A stretch of DNA of 24,019 nucleotides, taken from assembly GCA_964617665.1 (NCBI GenBank), contig CAZUAH010000185.1, positions 1-24,019 on the forward strand. Reading direction: 5' to 3'. The stretch comes from JADHUC01 sp964617665. Lineage in GTDB: Bacteria; Planctomycetota; Planctomycetia; Pirellulales; Pirellulaceae. Under the pieces are notes generated by a model. The model saw only the letters and a list, made by a program, of their open reading frames with translations, was not told the DNA's origin and searched no databases. The position numbers and the translations under genes are program-made. Below are positions 1 to 6,560 of this stretch, piece after piece (positions within the stretch are counted from its first letter, which is position 1; every line of letters starts with the position of its first letter).

Positions 1-27
1 TGGAGTCCCTCAAAATGATCCCCAATC

Positions 28-204
28 GTGAAGAGAATCTGGGCCGCCGGAGCCGCCACTCGCAAGTTCGTCTTCAAGGTCAAGACCAAGAGTGGCGGCA
101 TCATTGGCAATATCTTGATCGAAGCGAAAGACATGTTTGCTGCCATCGCCAAGCTGAAGAAGCGGTATCCCGGCTGCGAAATCGTGGAGGCGAAAGAGAA
201 GTAG
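28..204 (+). CDS. Small basic hypothetical protein, possibly lacking its true start
   Basis: A 58-codon frame runs from a GTG to a TAG just before the signal-peptide gene at 216. The product is lysine-rich and reads like a real small protein (KFVFKVKTKSGGIIGNILIE, then a helical KLKKRYPGCEI segment). It is not in the frame of the longer ORF that opens at position 15. An in-frame TGA at 16-18 blocks any upstream extension, and no Shine-Dalgarno site lies at a useful distance from the GTG. The credible protein part begins around codon 9, preceded by a GCC GCC ACT run. The original ATG may therefore be lost, or the start may lie elsewhere. Its stop is 11 bp before the next ATG, so co-transcription with the LRR gene is likely. 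I do not recognise a function. Confidence 0.5.
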   Translation: MKRIWAAGAATRKFVFKVKTKSGGIIGNILIEAKDMFAAIAKLKKRYPGCEIVEAKEK

Positions 205-215
205 GAGAACGACTC

Positions 216-1859
216 ATGATTCGTCACGTTGCCTGTCTGATCGTTGCGTGTCTGTTGGTTGGAACGGCATTTCATTGTGCGCCCATGGCGCACGCCCAGC
301 ACTCACCAGACAGATCGGCTGTTCCTTCCGAAGCCGTCCAACAACAATCCCTCGACCTCATCAAAGAGGTCTACGGCGAAGAATGGGAAGCCGCCAAGTC
401 CTCGGCGCAGAGACAATCTCTGGCAACGAAGTTGCTGAACAAGGCCCAGGAATCAAGCGATGCAGCCAACCGCTACGTCCTGTACAAGCTTGCCAGAGAT
501 ATTGCTGCGCAATCTGGTGATGCCGACCTGGCGTTCAAGGCCATTGATGCAATGGCGGCTCGGTACGAAGTGGATGCCTACAAGCTCAAAGGTGCGGCAC
601 TGTCGCAGGCGGCCAAGTCGGCCGTGTTGCAGAAGCACAGGAGCACCATTGCCAAACTCTCCTTGGAATTGATCGACCAAGCCGTCGAGAAGGACGATTT
701 TATCGCCGCCACATACCTGGGCGGTCTCGCCATTGATGTTGCTCGGAAGGCCAGGGAGTACGCACTGGTCAAGCAGATCGTTGCCCGAAATGAGGAAGTC
801 GAAGATGTTGCAAAGGCTTTTGCAGATATCCAGGGGGCTCTGGCGAAGCTGAAGGACGATCCGGTCGCTCCAGATGCGAATCTGGCAGTTGGCAAGTACC
901 ACTGTCTACTCAAGGGCGACTGGGACCGGGGGCTGCCGATGCTGGTGCTGAGTAGTGATAAGGAGTTGAAGAAGTTGGCGGTAAAGGAACTCGGAGACGT
1001 GTCGGCTACTGATGAGCAAGTGGCTTTGGGCGATGGTTGGTGGGACTTGACTTTGGCAAGTGAAGGCGTGGCAAAGAAACAGCTTGAGCGGCGGGCTGCC
1101 TACTGGTACCGAAAGGCGCTGCCGGGGCTAACAGGGTTAGTGAAGGACAAGACTGCCAATCGGCTATCGGATCTCGCTGCCGAACCAGTAGATCGAGAGG
1201 AGTTGCTCGCCGAACGCAAAGCGGCGAGATTGGTTCTTAGCTTTGGCGGAAGAGTATTTATTTATGGGAGCAATGATCCCGTCACTCGAAGCGAGGACGT
1301 TCCCAAAGGACCATTTCACATCAAGGTGATCGAAATTGAGACAGCGAACCACTTCACCGATGCCCACCTGATTGCACTCAAAAAACTTTCGAGACTCCAG
1401 ATCTTGAGGGTCTGTTCGCCTGATAAAGCAGAGATTACTGATCGGGCCCTTGCGTGTCTTTCCGAACTACCTCGCCTCAAGGGACTCATGCTGATAAATA
1501 CCAAGATCACTGACAGGGGTCTGCAACATCTGGCGGACTATCCAGAACTGAGCGGATTCGATCTGCGTGGGGCTGATATTACAGACGAGGGGCTACGCCA
1601 CATCAAGAGAATAGACAGCCTTAGTTGGATTTGCCTTTGCCATGCCAAGATTACCGATAACGGTCTGGCCAACATCGCCCATCTCACTGACCTTCGCCAC
1701 ATTTCTCTTTCTGGGGCGAAAAATATATCGGATAGGGGGATCGAATATCTCCTACCACTCCCGAATGTGATCAGGCTCAACATAGACGGCACGAAGGTGA
1801 CCCGCCATGGCATTGAGCGATTCCGACAACGCCACCCGGAGTGCAATATTGAAAGATAA
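216..1859 (+). CDS. Secreted leucine-rich-repeat protein with planctomycete-type N-terminal domain
   Basis: I choose the ATG at 216 (547 aa) over the in-frame ATG at 15. It has AGGAG 8 bp upstream and begins a clear signal peptide (MIRHVACLIVACLLVGTAFH, cleavage likely after AHA near residue 27). The 67 codons before it overlap another coding frame. Residues about 40-320 are helical, with a pattern I associate with planctomycete exported proteins: an EVDAYKLK segment, then GDWDRGLPML, GDGWWDLT and RRAAYWYRKALPGLTGL. Residues about 370-545 form six or so leucine-rich repeats of 23-25 residues (ITDRGLQHL, ITDEGLRHI, ITDNGLANI, ISDRGIEYL). This is the GLxxL/ITDxGL class often used for protein binding. 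It probably acts outside the cytoplasmic membrane as a binding or scaffold protein. No catalytic motif is visible and the partner is unknown. Confidence 0.88.
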   Translation: MIRHVACLIVACLLVGTAFHCAPMAHAQHSPDRSAVPSEAVQQQSLDLIKEVYGEEWEAAKSSAQRQSLATKLLNKAQESSDAANRYVLYKLARDIAAQSGDADLAFKAIDAMAARYEVDAYKLKGAALSQAAKSAVLQKHRSTIAKLSLELIDQAVEKDDFIAATYLGGLAIDVARKAREYALVKQIVARNEEVEDVAKAFADIQGALAKLKDDPVAPDANLAVGKYHCLLKGDWDRGLPMLVLSSDKELKKLAVKELGDVSATDEQVALGDGWWDLTLASEGVAKKQLERRAAYWYRKALPGLTGLVKDKTANRLSDLAAEPVDREELLAERKAARLVLSFGGRVFIYGSNDPVTRSEDVPKGPFHIKVIEIETANHFTDAHLIALKKLSRLQILRVCSPDKAEITDRALACLSELPRLKGLMLINTKITDRGLQHLADYPELSGFDLRGADITDEGLRHIKRIDSLSWICLCHAKITDNGLANIAHLTDLRHISLSGAKNISDRGIEYLLPLPNVIRLNIDGTKVTRHGIERFRQRHPECNIER

Positions 1860-2278
1860 GACTCGATAGAATTTCTTCCGGAATAGTCCAGTTCGAGGCC
1901 CATCGGAAGCGTGTGAGCGAGTTCCAGGAGAAGCTCCGTTACGTCAAAGGGGCCATCGGGGCGGCGGTCGCCGTGGGAGGCAAGGTCGTTTCCTGTGACC
2001 TGTTCGACAAACCCTCCACATGCGAGAAGGTATGGAAGCGGCTCCTGTCGGGTGTCGTGCTCGACGCCCTGGAGGCTGAGGCGGGCGAGACGCAGGTCGA
2101 GCCCGCTGATGTGGAACGGGTGATCAACGGGCTGGGCGACCAGTCCTGGGAGCACGCCGATCCGGTCGGTGAGGGCGAGGAGCTACGGGCGTCTTCAGAG
2201 CAAGGCGACCATGCCTCCGCACTGGTCTTCGATGATGTGGTCGTGCATGGCAGCGTGCTGTGCGGGGTGATGCTCTGA
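1853..2278 (+). pseudogene. 5'-truncated remnant of an ARPP-1 (DUF6569)-like domain protein
   Basis: The frame is open from just after a stop at 1850-1852 to TGA at 2276-2278. The first usable start is GTG 1913, which gives 121 aa. Similarity to the family seems to begin earlier, at a VQFEAHRKRVSEFQEKLR segment read from about 1892, where no start codon exists. The core reads AIGAAVAVGGKVVSCDLFDK, followed by CEKVWKRLLSGVVLDALE. I recognise this as the C-terminal half of the ARPP-1 family (associated with ADP-ribosylglycohydrolase and phosphatase genes), and the tail around HASALVFDDVVVHGS fits. Family members are usually more than twice this length, so the N-terminal half is missing and the frame directly abuts the LRR gene. 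I infer a dead fragment left by deletion. The assignment is from recalled family pattern, not a search. Confidence 0.6.
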
Positions 2279-2428
2279 ATCTGCCTTTGTTCACCGCCAA
2301 TTCGCAGGCCGTTTTTGACCAAATTTAACCAGTGAAAGAGCACCCCTATCTCAAATGCACCGTACTGACACTTGCGTGCAAAAACCTGGCGATAAATTTG
2401 CGCCAGAAAGGGTCAAATAGGGGCAAAT

Positions 2429-2487
2429 CCGGGCAACGAGAAAAGCCGAAAGTCCCTGGTATTTCAGGGACTTGCGGCTTTGCCCGG
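2429..2487. repeat. Long nested inverted repeat (hairpin)
   Basis: The outer arms CCGGGCAA (2429-2436) and TTGCCCGG (2480-2487) are perfect. Inside them AAGCCG (2443-2448) pairs with CGGCTT (2475-2480), sharing one base with the outer arm. After one mismatch, AAGTCCCTG (2450-2458) pairs with CAGGGACTT (2465-2473) across a 6-nt loop. No U-tract follows on either strand, so a simple intrinsic terminator is not the best explanation. The hairpin directly abuts the tRNA-like fragment, which suggests an element end or recombination site. Confidence 0.7.
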
Positions 2488-2511
2488 CTGATCCAATTGA
2501 GCTAGGGGTGC
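2488..2511 (-). tRNA. 5' tRNA-Arg-like fragment (acceptor strand plus D-arm only)
   Basis: Read on the minus strand the sequence is GCACCCCTAGCTCAATTGGA followed by TCAG. It matches the start of bacterial tRNA-Arg: acceptor GCACCC, then TA, then D-stem GCTC with the AATTGGAT loop. Beyond the D-loop the similarity stops. The D-stem partner is CAGC rather than GAGC, and no anticodon arm, T-arm or 3' acceptor strand follows; the long hairpin begins instead. It cannot be a functional tRNA. It could be a tRNA gene remnant or an att-type site, and chance similarity to a short conserved D-arm is possible. Confidence 0.45.
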
Positions 2512-2721
2512 ATTGTCGTATGTTGTTAATTGACAAGCGTTTACGAGAGTCCAAGCATCATGGGCTAATGGACGAAATCCCGAAACGCATGTTAATAATG
2601 AGTTTAACGGGCTGACGCGAAACGTAACAGCCCTCCTCCGGGAAGAAACCGCCGATCTGGCATTCAAATCCTTGCCGTCCGTGTGTCATCCGTGCTGGAT
2701 CTGTGGCCACCGCGGGTATCT

Positions 2722-3153
2722 CTAGTCCAAGTGATACACCTCTTCCATCGTTTTCCACCATTCGCCTTCTTTTCGGTTCTCCAGTCCGATTTGACACGGG
2801 TCGGTCTCTTTCCACCAACGTTTCACCTCGTTGTCGTCGGCAAGCTTCTTCATGTCTGCCTCGAAGTCGTTACCGGTGTATTCGAAGTAGCCGAACAGAT
2901 ACCACTTGCCGTCGTCGAACTGGGTCAGATATATCGAGTAGTTGTGAATGTTCGCCCCTTTGACTGCCTTGTCGACAGTGGGCCACGGTTTGGCGTGAAG
3001 CTGCTTGTAGTACTCGAGCTTATCGGGCTTGACGCCGATCACTGCACCGAAGCGTTCCACGTGTTCCGATTTCTTCGAGCCAGTCGCGACCAGCAGTAGG
3101 ATTACCAACGAGGCAACGGCAAGGCATTTACAGGGGCTGAGTCGAATCGTCAT
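2722..3153 (-). CDS. Exported L-rhamnose mutarotase-like protein (RhaM/DUF718 family)
   Basis: The product is 143 aa. The ATG at 3153 has GGGAG about 8 bp upstream. Residues about 1-27 are a hydrophobic export signal (CLAVASLVILLLVATGSKK). The rest matches the dimeric alpha/beta-barrel RhaM fold: YYKQLHAKPWPTV with the conserved His, IHNYSIYL, YLFGYFEY, RWWKETDPCQ with the paired Trp, and the terminal MEEVYHLD. Cytoplasmic RhaM interconverts the anomers of L-rhamnose and is about 104 aa. The extra length here is the leader plus an insertion near residues 84-95. The leader resembles a lipoprotein signal but has TGSKK where a lipobox cysteine would be expected. No other rhamnose gene is near, so the sugar specificity is uncertain, although the family call is firm. 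Confidence 0.85.
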   Translation of the reverse strand: MTIRLSPCKCLAVASLVILLLVATGSKKSEHVERFGAVIGVKPDKLEYYKQLHAKPWPTVDKAVKGANIHNYSIYLTQFDDGKWYLFGYFEYTGNDFEADMKKLADDNEVKRWWKETDPCQIGLENRKEGEWWKTMEEVYHLD

Positions 3154-3204
3154 GGCAGGCTCCCAGTGTGTGTTTGCGATGAATCGTTCTCGGTGTAGTT
3201 TACT

Positions 3205-3236
3205 GTTAGAATTGATAGTCAGAGTACAATTCTAAC
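3205..3236. promoter_or_regulatory. Perfect 10-bp inverted repeat in a divergent promoter region
   Basis: GTTAGAATTG (3205-3214) and CAATTCTAAC (3227-3236) are perfect inverted copies separated by 12 bp. The pair sits in the 88-bp gap between the divergent rhamnose-mutarotase-like gene and the ORF starting at 3242. Its right end is 5 bp from the ATG at 3242. Centre-to-centre spacing of the half-sites is 22 bp, about two helical turns, which fits a dimeric repressor. A hairpin in a leader RNA is the alternative. The AT-rich arms stand out in this GC-rich sequence. Confidence 0.5.
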
Positions 3237-3241
3237 CATAG

Positions 3242-3565
3242 ATGATCAAAACTGCGGTGACTATGCCGCAAGGCCCATTAACGCCGCCCCGAGAGCAGGA
3301 ATCGCTGTCGCTGCTCCTGAAGCAGTTCGATCTGCGAGCGGACAAGGAGCCTCGTCAACTCCTGCGCGATGTTGCCACAGCGTTTGCGACGTTGCCGTAC
3401 GAGAGCCTTACGAAGATCATCAAAGGCCACAAACTGGCGGACCCGACGCAGTCGAGACGCGCAGTGTTGACGGCGCTGAACGTCGCGAAATACGCCATTA
3501 CGAACTCATCCGGCGGATCGCGCCCGAAATTGGCATCGATCCGAAAGTCACGGCGCGTGCGCTGA
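3242..3565 (+). pseudogene. Truncated N-terminal fragment of an arylamine N-acetyltransferase/transglutaminase-like protein
   Basis: The frame encodes 107 aa, from ATG 3242 or possibly ATG 3263. Residues about 15-72 read REQESLSLLLKQFDL, then LLRDVATAFATLPYESLTKI and IKGHKLADPTQSRRA. I recognise this as the N-terminus of NAT-like proteins of roughly 300 aa. The expected continuation with the catalytic Cys motif (GTGGTCFSL-type) is missing. Right after SRRA the frame turns to unrelated, low-quality sequence ending in RKSRRVR. Over the same bases (about 3421-3594) frame 1 is open and reads REIRHYELIRRIAPEIGIDP and then ARALSVLKGKGELFG, which looks like a genuine protein C-terminus. The simplest explanation is an out-of-frame internal deletion joining a gene start to a gene end. 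Confidence 0.5.
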
Positions 3566-3592
3566 GCGTCTTGAAGGGGAAGGGGGAACTTT

Positions 3593-4132
3593 TTGGCCAA
3601 ACCCGATGCGGTCGATCCCGTCAAACTGCTGGTGGCAATACTGTGGACTGACGCCGGGGCTCTAGAGGAAGCGTTGGACAGTCTATGTGGCGAATGGGGC
3701 GAAATCGACTTCACTGGCACGGACCGGCACTTTGACGCGACCGACTACTACGTACCGGAGATGGGACCAGGTATTCAGCGGCGGCTGATCACATTCGGCC
3801 AACTTTTGGCTCCAGAAGGCATACGGCAAGCCAAGTTGATCTGTAACGACATCGAAGATCGCTTCGCGGACGCTGATGGCCGACGCGTCAACCTGGATAT
3901 TGGCTACCTGGATCGCAGCAAAATCGTGTTGGCCAGTCTCAAATTCGCCGGGCAGAGGATTCATTTGGGCGATGGCGTGTACGCGGACATGATAGCTCGT
4001 TACCAGCAGGGGCGCTACCAGCCTTTCGAGTGGACGTTTCCCGATTTCCGTGATGGGCGATACGACGAAGAATTAGCAGCAATACGCCGCCACTATTTGG
4101 AGCAACTCAAGAGCGAGAAACGAGGAGATTAG
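3593..4132 (+). CDS. DUF4416 family protein
   Basis: The product is 179 aa, starting at TTG 3593 just downstream of a strong AGGGGGAA Shine-Dalgarno site (3581-3588). It carries the family features: an N-terminal KLLVAILW strand, DATDYYVPEMGPGIQRRLIT, RRVNLDIGYLDRSKIVLAS, IHLGDGVYADMIARYQQGRY and FEWTFPDFRDGRY. The length is normal for DUF4416, a conserved cytoplasmic family found in planctomycetes and delta-proteobacteria whose biochemical role I do not know. It follows the truncated NAT-like ORF closely and may have been the last gene of that operon. It converges with the next gene, the two stops being 6 bp apart. Confidence 0.85.
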   Translation: MAKPDAVDPVKLLVAILWTDAGALEEALDSLCGEWGEIDFTGTDRHFDATDYYVPEMGPGIQRRLITFGQLLAPEGIRQAKLICNDIEDRFADADGRRVNLDIGYLDRSKIVLASLKFAGQRIHLGDGVYADMIARYQQGRYQPFEWTFPDFRDGRYDEELAAIRRHYLEQLKSEKRGD

Positions 4133-4138
4133 GTCGAA

Positions 4139-6229
4139 TCAGTCCACGTCGAGTTGCCGGAAGATTGGCAGATGGCGGTAGTAGACTTCCAAAGAACAGG
4201 TGGCCAGAGCCGTCATGTACAAACGCCCGCCAGCCGATGCATGGCCGCCGCGCGGTGCCCAGCTTCCGGCGTAAGGGCCGTTCTTTTCCTGGGTGTTGAC
4301 CAGCACGTCGCGCATCTTCAGGTTCCACCTGTCCCAAATCGATCCGCCTAGATGGTGCATGGTCTGCGTGGCGTAGTACCAGTAGTACATATTCGTGTCG
4401 TGCGTGCTGGGCATGTGGTTGTCTAACAAGTACTGAGCGCCTTCCACTAACGCCGGATCCTCCTTGGTCCAACCCAAATAGATACGGCAAAGCAGCGCTT
4501 CGGCGGTCATCGTTTGCTTCACACCCTGCCTTGGCTGGTAAGCATAAAGGGCCCCGTCCCTATGTTGAACGCTGTCCAGAAAGTGGTTCGTCAGTTCAAA
4601 CGTCTCGTCGGGCACGGTCAGGTTTGCCGCACGCGCGCTCTGTAGAGCCATCAGTTGCCAGCCGACAACGCTTGTGTCACTTCGACGTTCGTGGGATCGG
4701 CATTCCTCGTTAGGCTTGTAGCGCCAGCCACCGTCCGGATACTGTGCGTCGACGATGAAGTCGATCGCCTTCTGTGCGGGGATCCTCAACTCTTCGTCCC
4801 CCGTCATCAGGAAGGCTTCGCACAATACGATCGCCCCTTGCCCATGCGCGTACATGCCAGTGTTGCCGCCCGAACCGGCTCGAAGATCACCGTCCTCTTT
4901 CTGCTGGCCGACCAGCCAACGCAGCCCTTTGGAGACCTCGTCTTTGTATCGGCCCACCAAATGTGTCTGGCCCGCACCGAGATACGGCAGCAGGGCGAGA
5001 GAGGTGGCTGCCGCATCGCTTCGCGCGTTACCGTCCAATCGCCAGCGGCCGTCCGACTGCTGCTGCTGAGCCATCCATCGCAAGCCGCGGGCCACCGCCG
5101 CCTCGGTCAGCGTAGTGCCGCCCTCCTGCCTGATCACTTCCACCCGCACGCGAGGATCACGTGCGACCAGCGCCACATGGTCGCCATCCGCATCGCCTAT
5201 CCGACGCTTCACCTGCTCCAGTTCAGCAAGATTTGGATCTGCCGTGTCAACAAGTCGCAGCTCTCGGGCATCCTGGTCAGCACGCGCCATGGCCTCGCGA
5301 GTTCTTCGGTTGTTCAGATCGACATTCTCTGGTACCGGAAGATCGAATTGAATTTCGTCGGCTGGGTTTTCGATCTCTGCTTGCCCGGGACGACGAAGAT
5401 CTTTGCTCACGATGGCGTTCAACGTGATGTAGTTGCCATCGTCGTCATTGGGCATCGTCAGCAGCCCCAACAACGTGAGCAGAACAAGGTGGAAGACCAG
5501 ACTGACAAGCCAAGCCGGCGTGTCATCGAACAGACTGGACAGCCATGCACCGGCGCCACGCTTTTTGGCAACCCGACGTCGAGCCAAGTTTTGCGCCGCC
5601 GTCACTCGTTTTCGGGAATCACGCCGTTTCGCGGCCGACGCGCTCGGCTGCCCGGCGGGCGGCGCCGGCCTGCCAACGGGCTTGCCAGATTCTCGTTGCG
5701 GCTGGCCGGCAGGCGTCCCAAGCGGCTTGACCCTAGTCTGAGTCCCGGTCGGTACGGCGTTTGCGCGGTTTGTCGGCCGGGAGACAGTACTGCCGGCAAC
5801 AGCCGGGGCAGACCGCTTCTGAGCTCGCCGTTTGGCCTTCTCTCGATCCTTCAGAAGGCGTTTAGCCTCGCGCTCCTGCTCCTCGGTCAGCTCGATACTG
5901 GTCCCGCATTTCCAGCAATCCGCGATCATCAGCCACAGCCGAATCGACATGGGCGCGCGGCAATCTGGACAGGCGCACATCAACACGTCGCCTTCCAGCC
6001 AGATCGCGCCACTAGCTCGTCCGACAGCCTCTTCCGGCGCCGCCGACGGCGTCGGCAGCGGAGCTAGGTTTGCGTCATCGGGGACTTCGGGCAGGGGTTG
6101 GTCCGACGACAGATCGATAATCGGCAGGTCATCCAACGACGGGAGCTCGTCCGCAGCGATCTCGCCCGATTCATGCAACGGAATCAGGCGAAAATCCAAG
6201 TTGGAGTCCGATGTCAGTTGCGTTGCCAT
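4139..6229 (-). CDS. Zinc-ribbon / single-TM / alpha-toroid (squalene cyclase-prenyltransferase-like) repeat protein
   Basis: I prefer ATG 6229 (696 aa). A TTG at 6277 would add 16 residues rich in Arg and Trp. Residues about 85-110 hold a zinc-ribbon-like pair of CxxC knuckles (CPDC and CWKC). A long Ala/Pro/Lys/Arg linker follows, then one transmembrane helix near 239-259 (PAWLVSLVFHLVLLTLLGLL). The C-terminal 330 residues are helical repeats of alpha-toroid type: GLRWMAQQQQSDGRW, GLRWLVGQQKEDGDL and AIDFIVDAQYPDGGWRY. The family is widespread in planctomycetes. The aspartate-rich motif of true squalene-hopene cyclases is not evident, so I do not predict cyclase activity. Topology suggests a cytoplasmic zinc ribbon and an outward toroid. 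It is divergent from the MoxR gene. Confidence 0.82.
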   Translation of the reverse strand: MATQLTSDSNLDFRLIPLHESGEIAADELPSLDDLPIIDLSSDQPLPEVPDDANLAPLPTPSAAPEEAVGRASGAIWLEGDVLMCACPDCRAPMSIRLWLMIADCWKCGTSIELTEEQEREAKRLLKDREKAKRRAQKRSAPAVAGSTVSRPTNRANAVPTGTQTRVKPLGTPAGQPQRESGKPVGRPAPPAGQPSASAAKRRDSRKRVTAAQNLARRRVAKKRGAGAWLSSLFDDTPAWLVSLVFHLVLLTLLGLLTMPNDDDGNYITLNAIVSKDLRRPGQAEIENPADEIQFDLPVPENVDLNNRRTREAMARADQDARELRLVDTADPNLAELEQVKRRIGDADGDHVALVARDPRVRVEVIRQEGGTTLTEAAVARGLRWMAQQQQSDGRWRLDGNARSDAAATSLALLPYLGAGQTHLVGRYKDEVSKGLRWLVGQQKEDGDLRAGSGGNTGMYAHGQGAIVLCEAFLMTGDEELRIPAQKAIDFIVDAQYPDGGWRYKPNEECRSHERRSDTSVVGWQLMALQSARAANLTVPDETFELTNHFLDSVQHRDGALYAYQPRQGVKQTMTAEALLCRIYLGWTKEDPALVEGAQYLLDNHMPSTHDTNMYYWYYATQTMHHLGGSIWDRWNLKMRDVLVNTQEKNGPYAGSWAPRGGHASAGGRLYMTALATCSLEVYYRHLPIFRQLDVD

Positions 6230-6560
6230 GCCCGGTCTGTTCCATTCCGGCTCGCGACGCCGGTACCACAGTATCAACCCCGCCGGATTGCGAATCCGGC
6301 GCCAAACGTTTAGTGTAACAACTTCCGTCGTATGTCCTCAAGCGAACGTGCCTGCAGCCGTCAATTCCTCGCTGGAGGATGGACTAGGCAGGTCTGGTCC
6401 AATTACTATAGGTATTCGGCAACAAAGCGGGCTTTAATCCCGCAGAAGTGCCGTCCCCTCCAATAAAGGGAGGGACACCTCCCAACACCAGTCCTTTGCC
6501 GCATTTCAGCCGAATCCACCGGGAGTCAATTCCTCGACCAAGAGCATTTTGGAGAAACCG
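6230..6560. promoter_or_regulatory. 331-bp divergent intergenic region with two hairpins and a 12-bp direct repeat
   Basis: This region separates the minus-strand toroid gene from the plus-strand MoxR gene and must hold both promoters. GCGGG (6427-6431) pairs with CCCGC (6439-6443) across 7 nt. A second hairpin pairs CCCTCC (6456-6461) with GGGAGG (6469-6474), extended by GT/AC outside a bulged base (6453-6476). The 12-mer GTCAATTCCTCG occurs at 6360-6371 and again at 6525-6536. The hairpins lie on the MoxR side and could be in its leader RNA. No clear -35/-10 pair stands out. Confidence 0.45.

Larger units (their letters stand above)
2279..2721. other. 443-bp non-coding stretch with hairpin, tRNA-like fragment and a dispersed-repeat relic
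   Basis: No ORF here looks like protein. It contains a long nested inverted repeat (2429-2487), a 24-bp match to the 5' part of tRNA-Arg on the minus strand (2488-2511), and at 2681-2710 a degenerate copy of the CCGTGT/CATCCGTGG motif that recurs between genes in planctomycete-like genomes. The remainder shows nothing I can name. Together with the truncated genes on either side, it looks like a scar of past insertion and deletion. Confidence 0.6.

Noticed and set aside
15..215. In-frame N-terminal extension of the LRR protein from ATG 15
   Set aside because: A signal peptide and Shine-Dalgarno site mark the start at 216, and the extension overlaps a better coding frame.
1538..2155. 205-codon minus-strand ORF
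   Set aside because: It is antisense to the LRR repeats and the ARPP-1 remnant, with no motif and low-quality composition.
2429..2487. Ordinary intrinsic terminator
   Set aside because: No U-tract on either strand and no intact gene ends next to it; the nested symmetry is longer than needed.
4655..6067. 470-codon plus-strand ORF
   Set aside because: It lies wholly antisense to the zinc-ribbon/toroid gene, has no recognisable motif and an Arg/Pro-rich composition of a GC-rich shadow frame.
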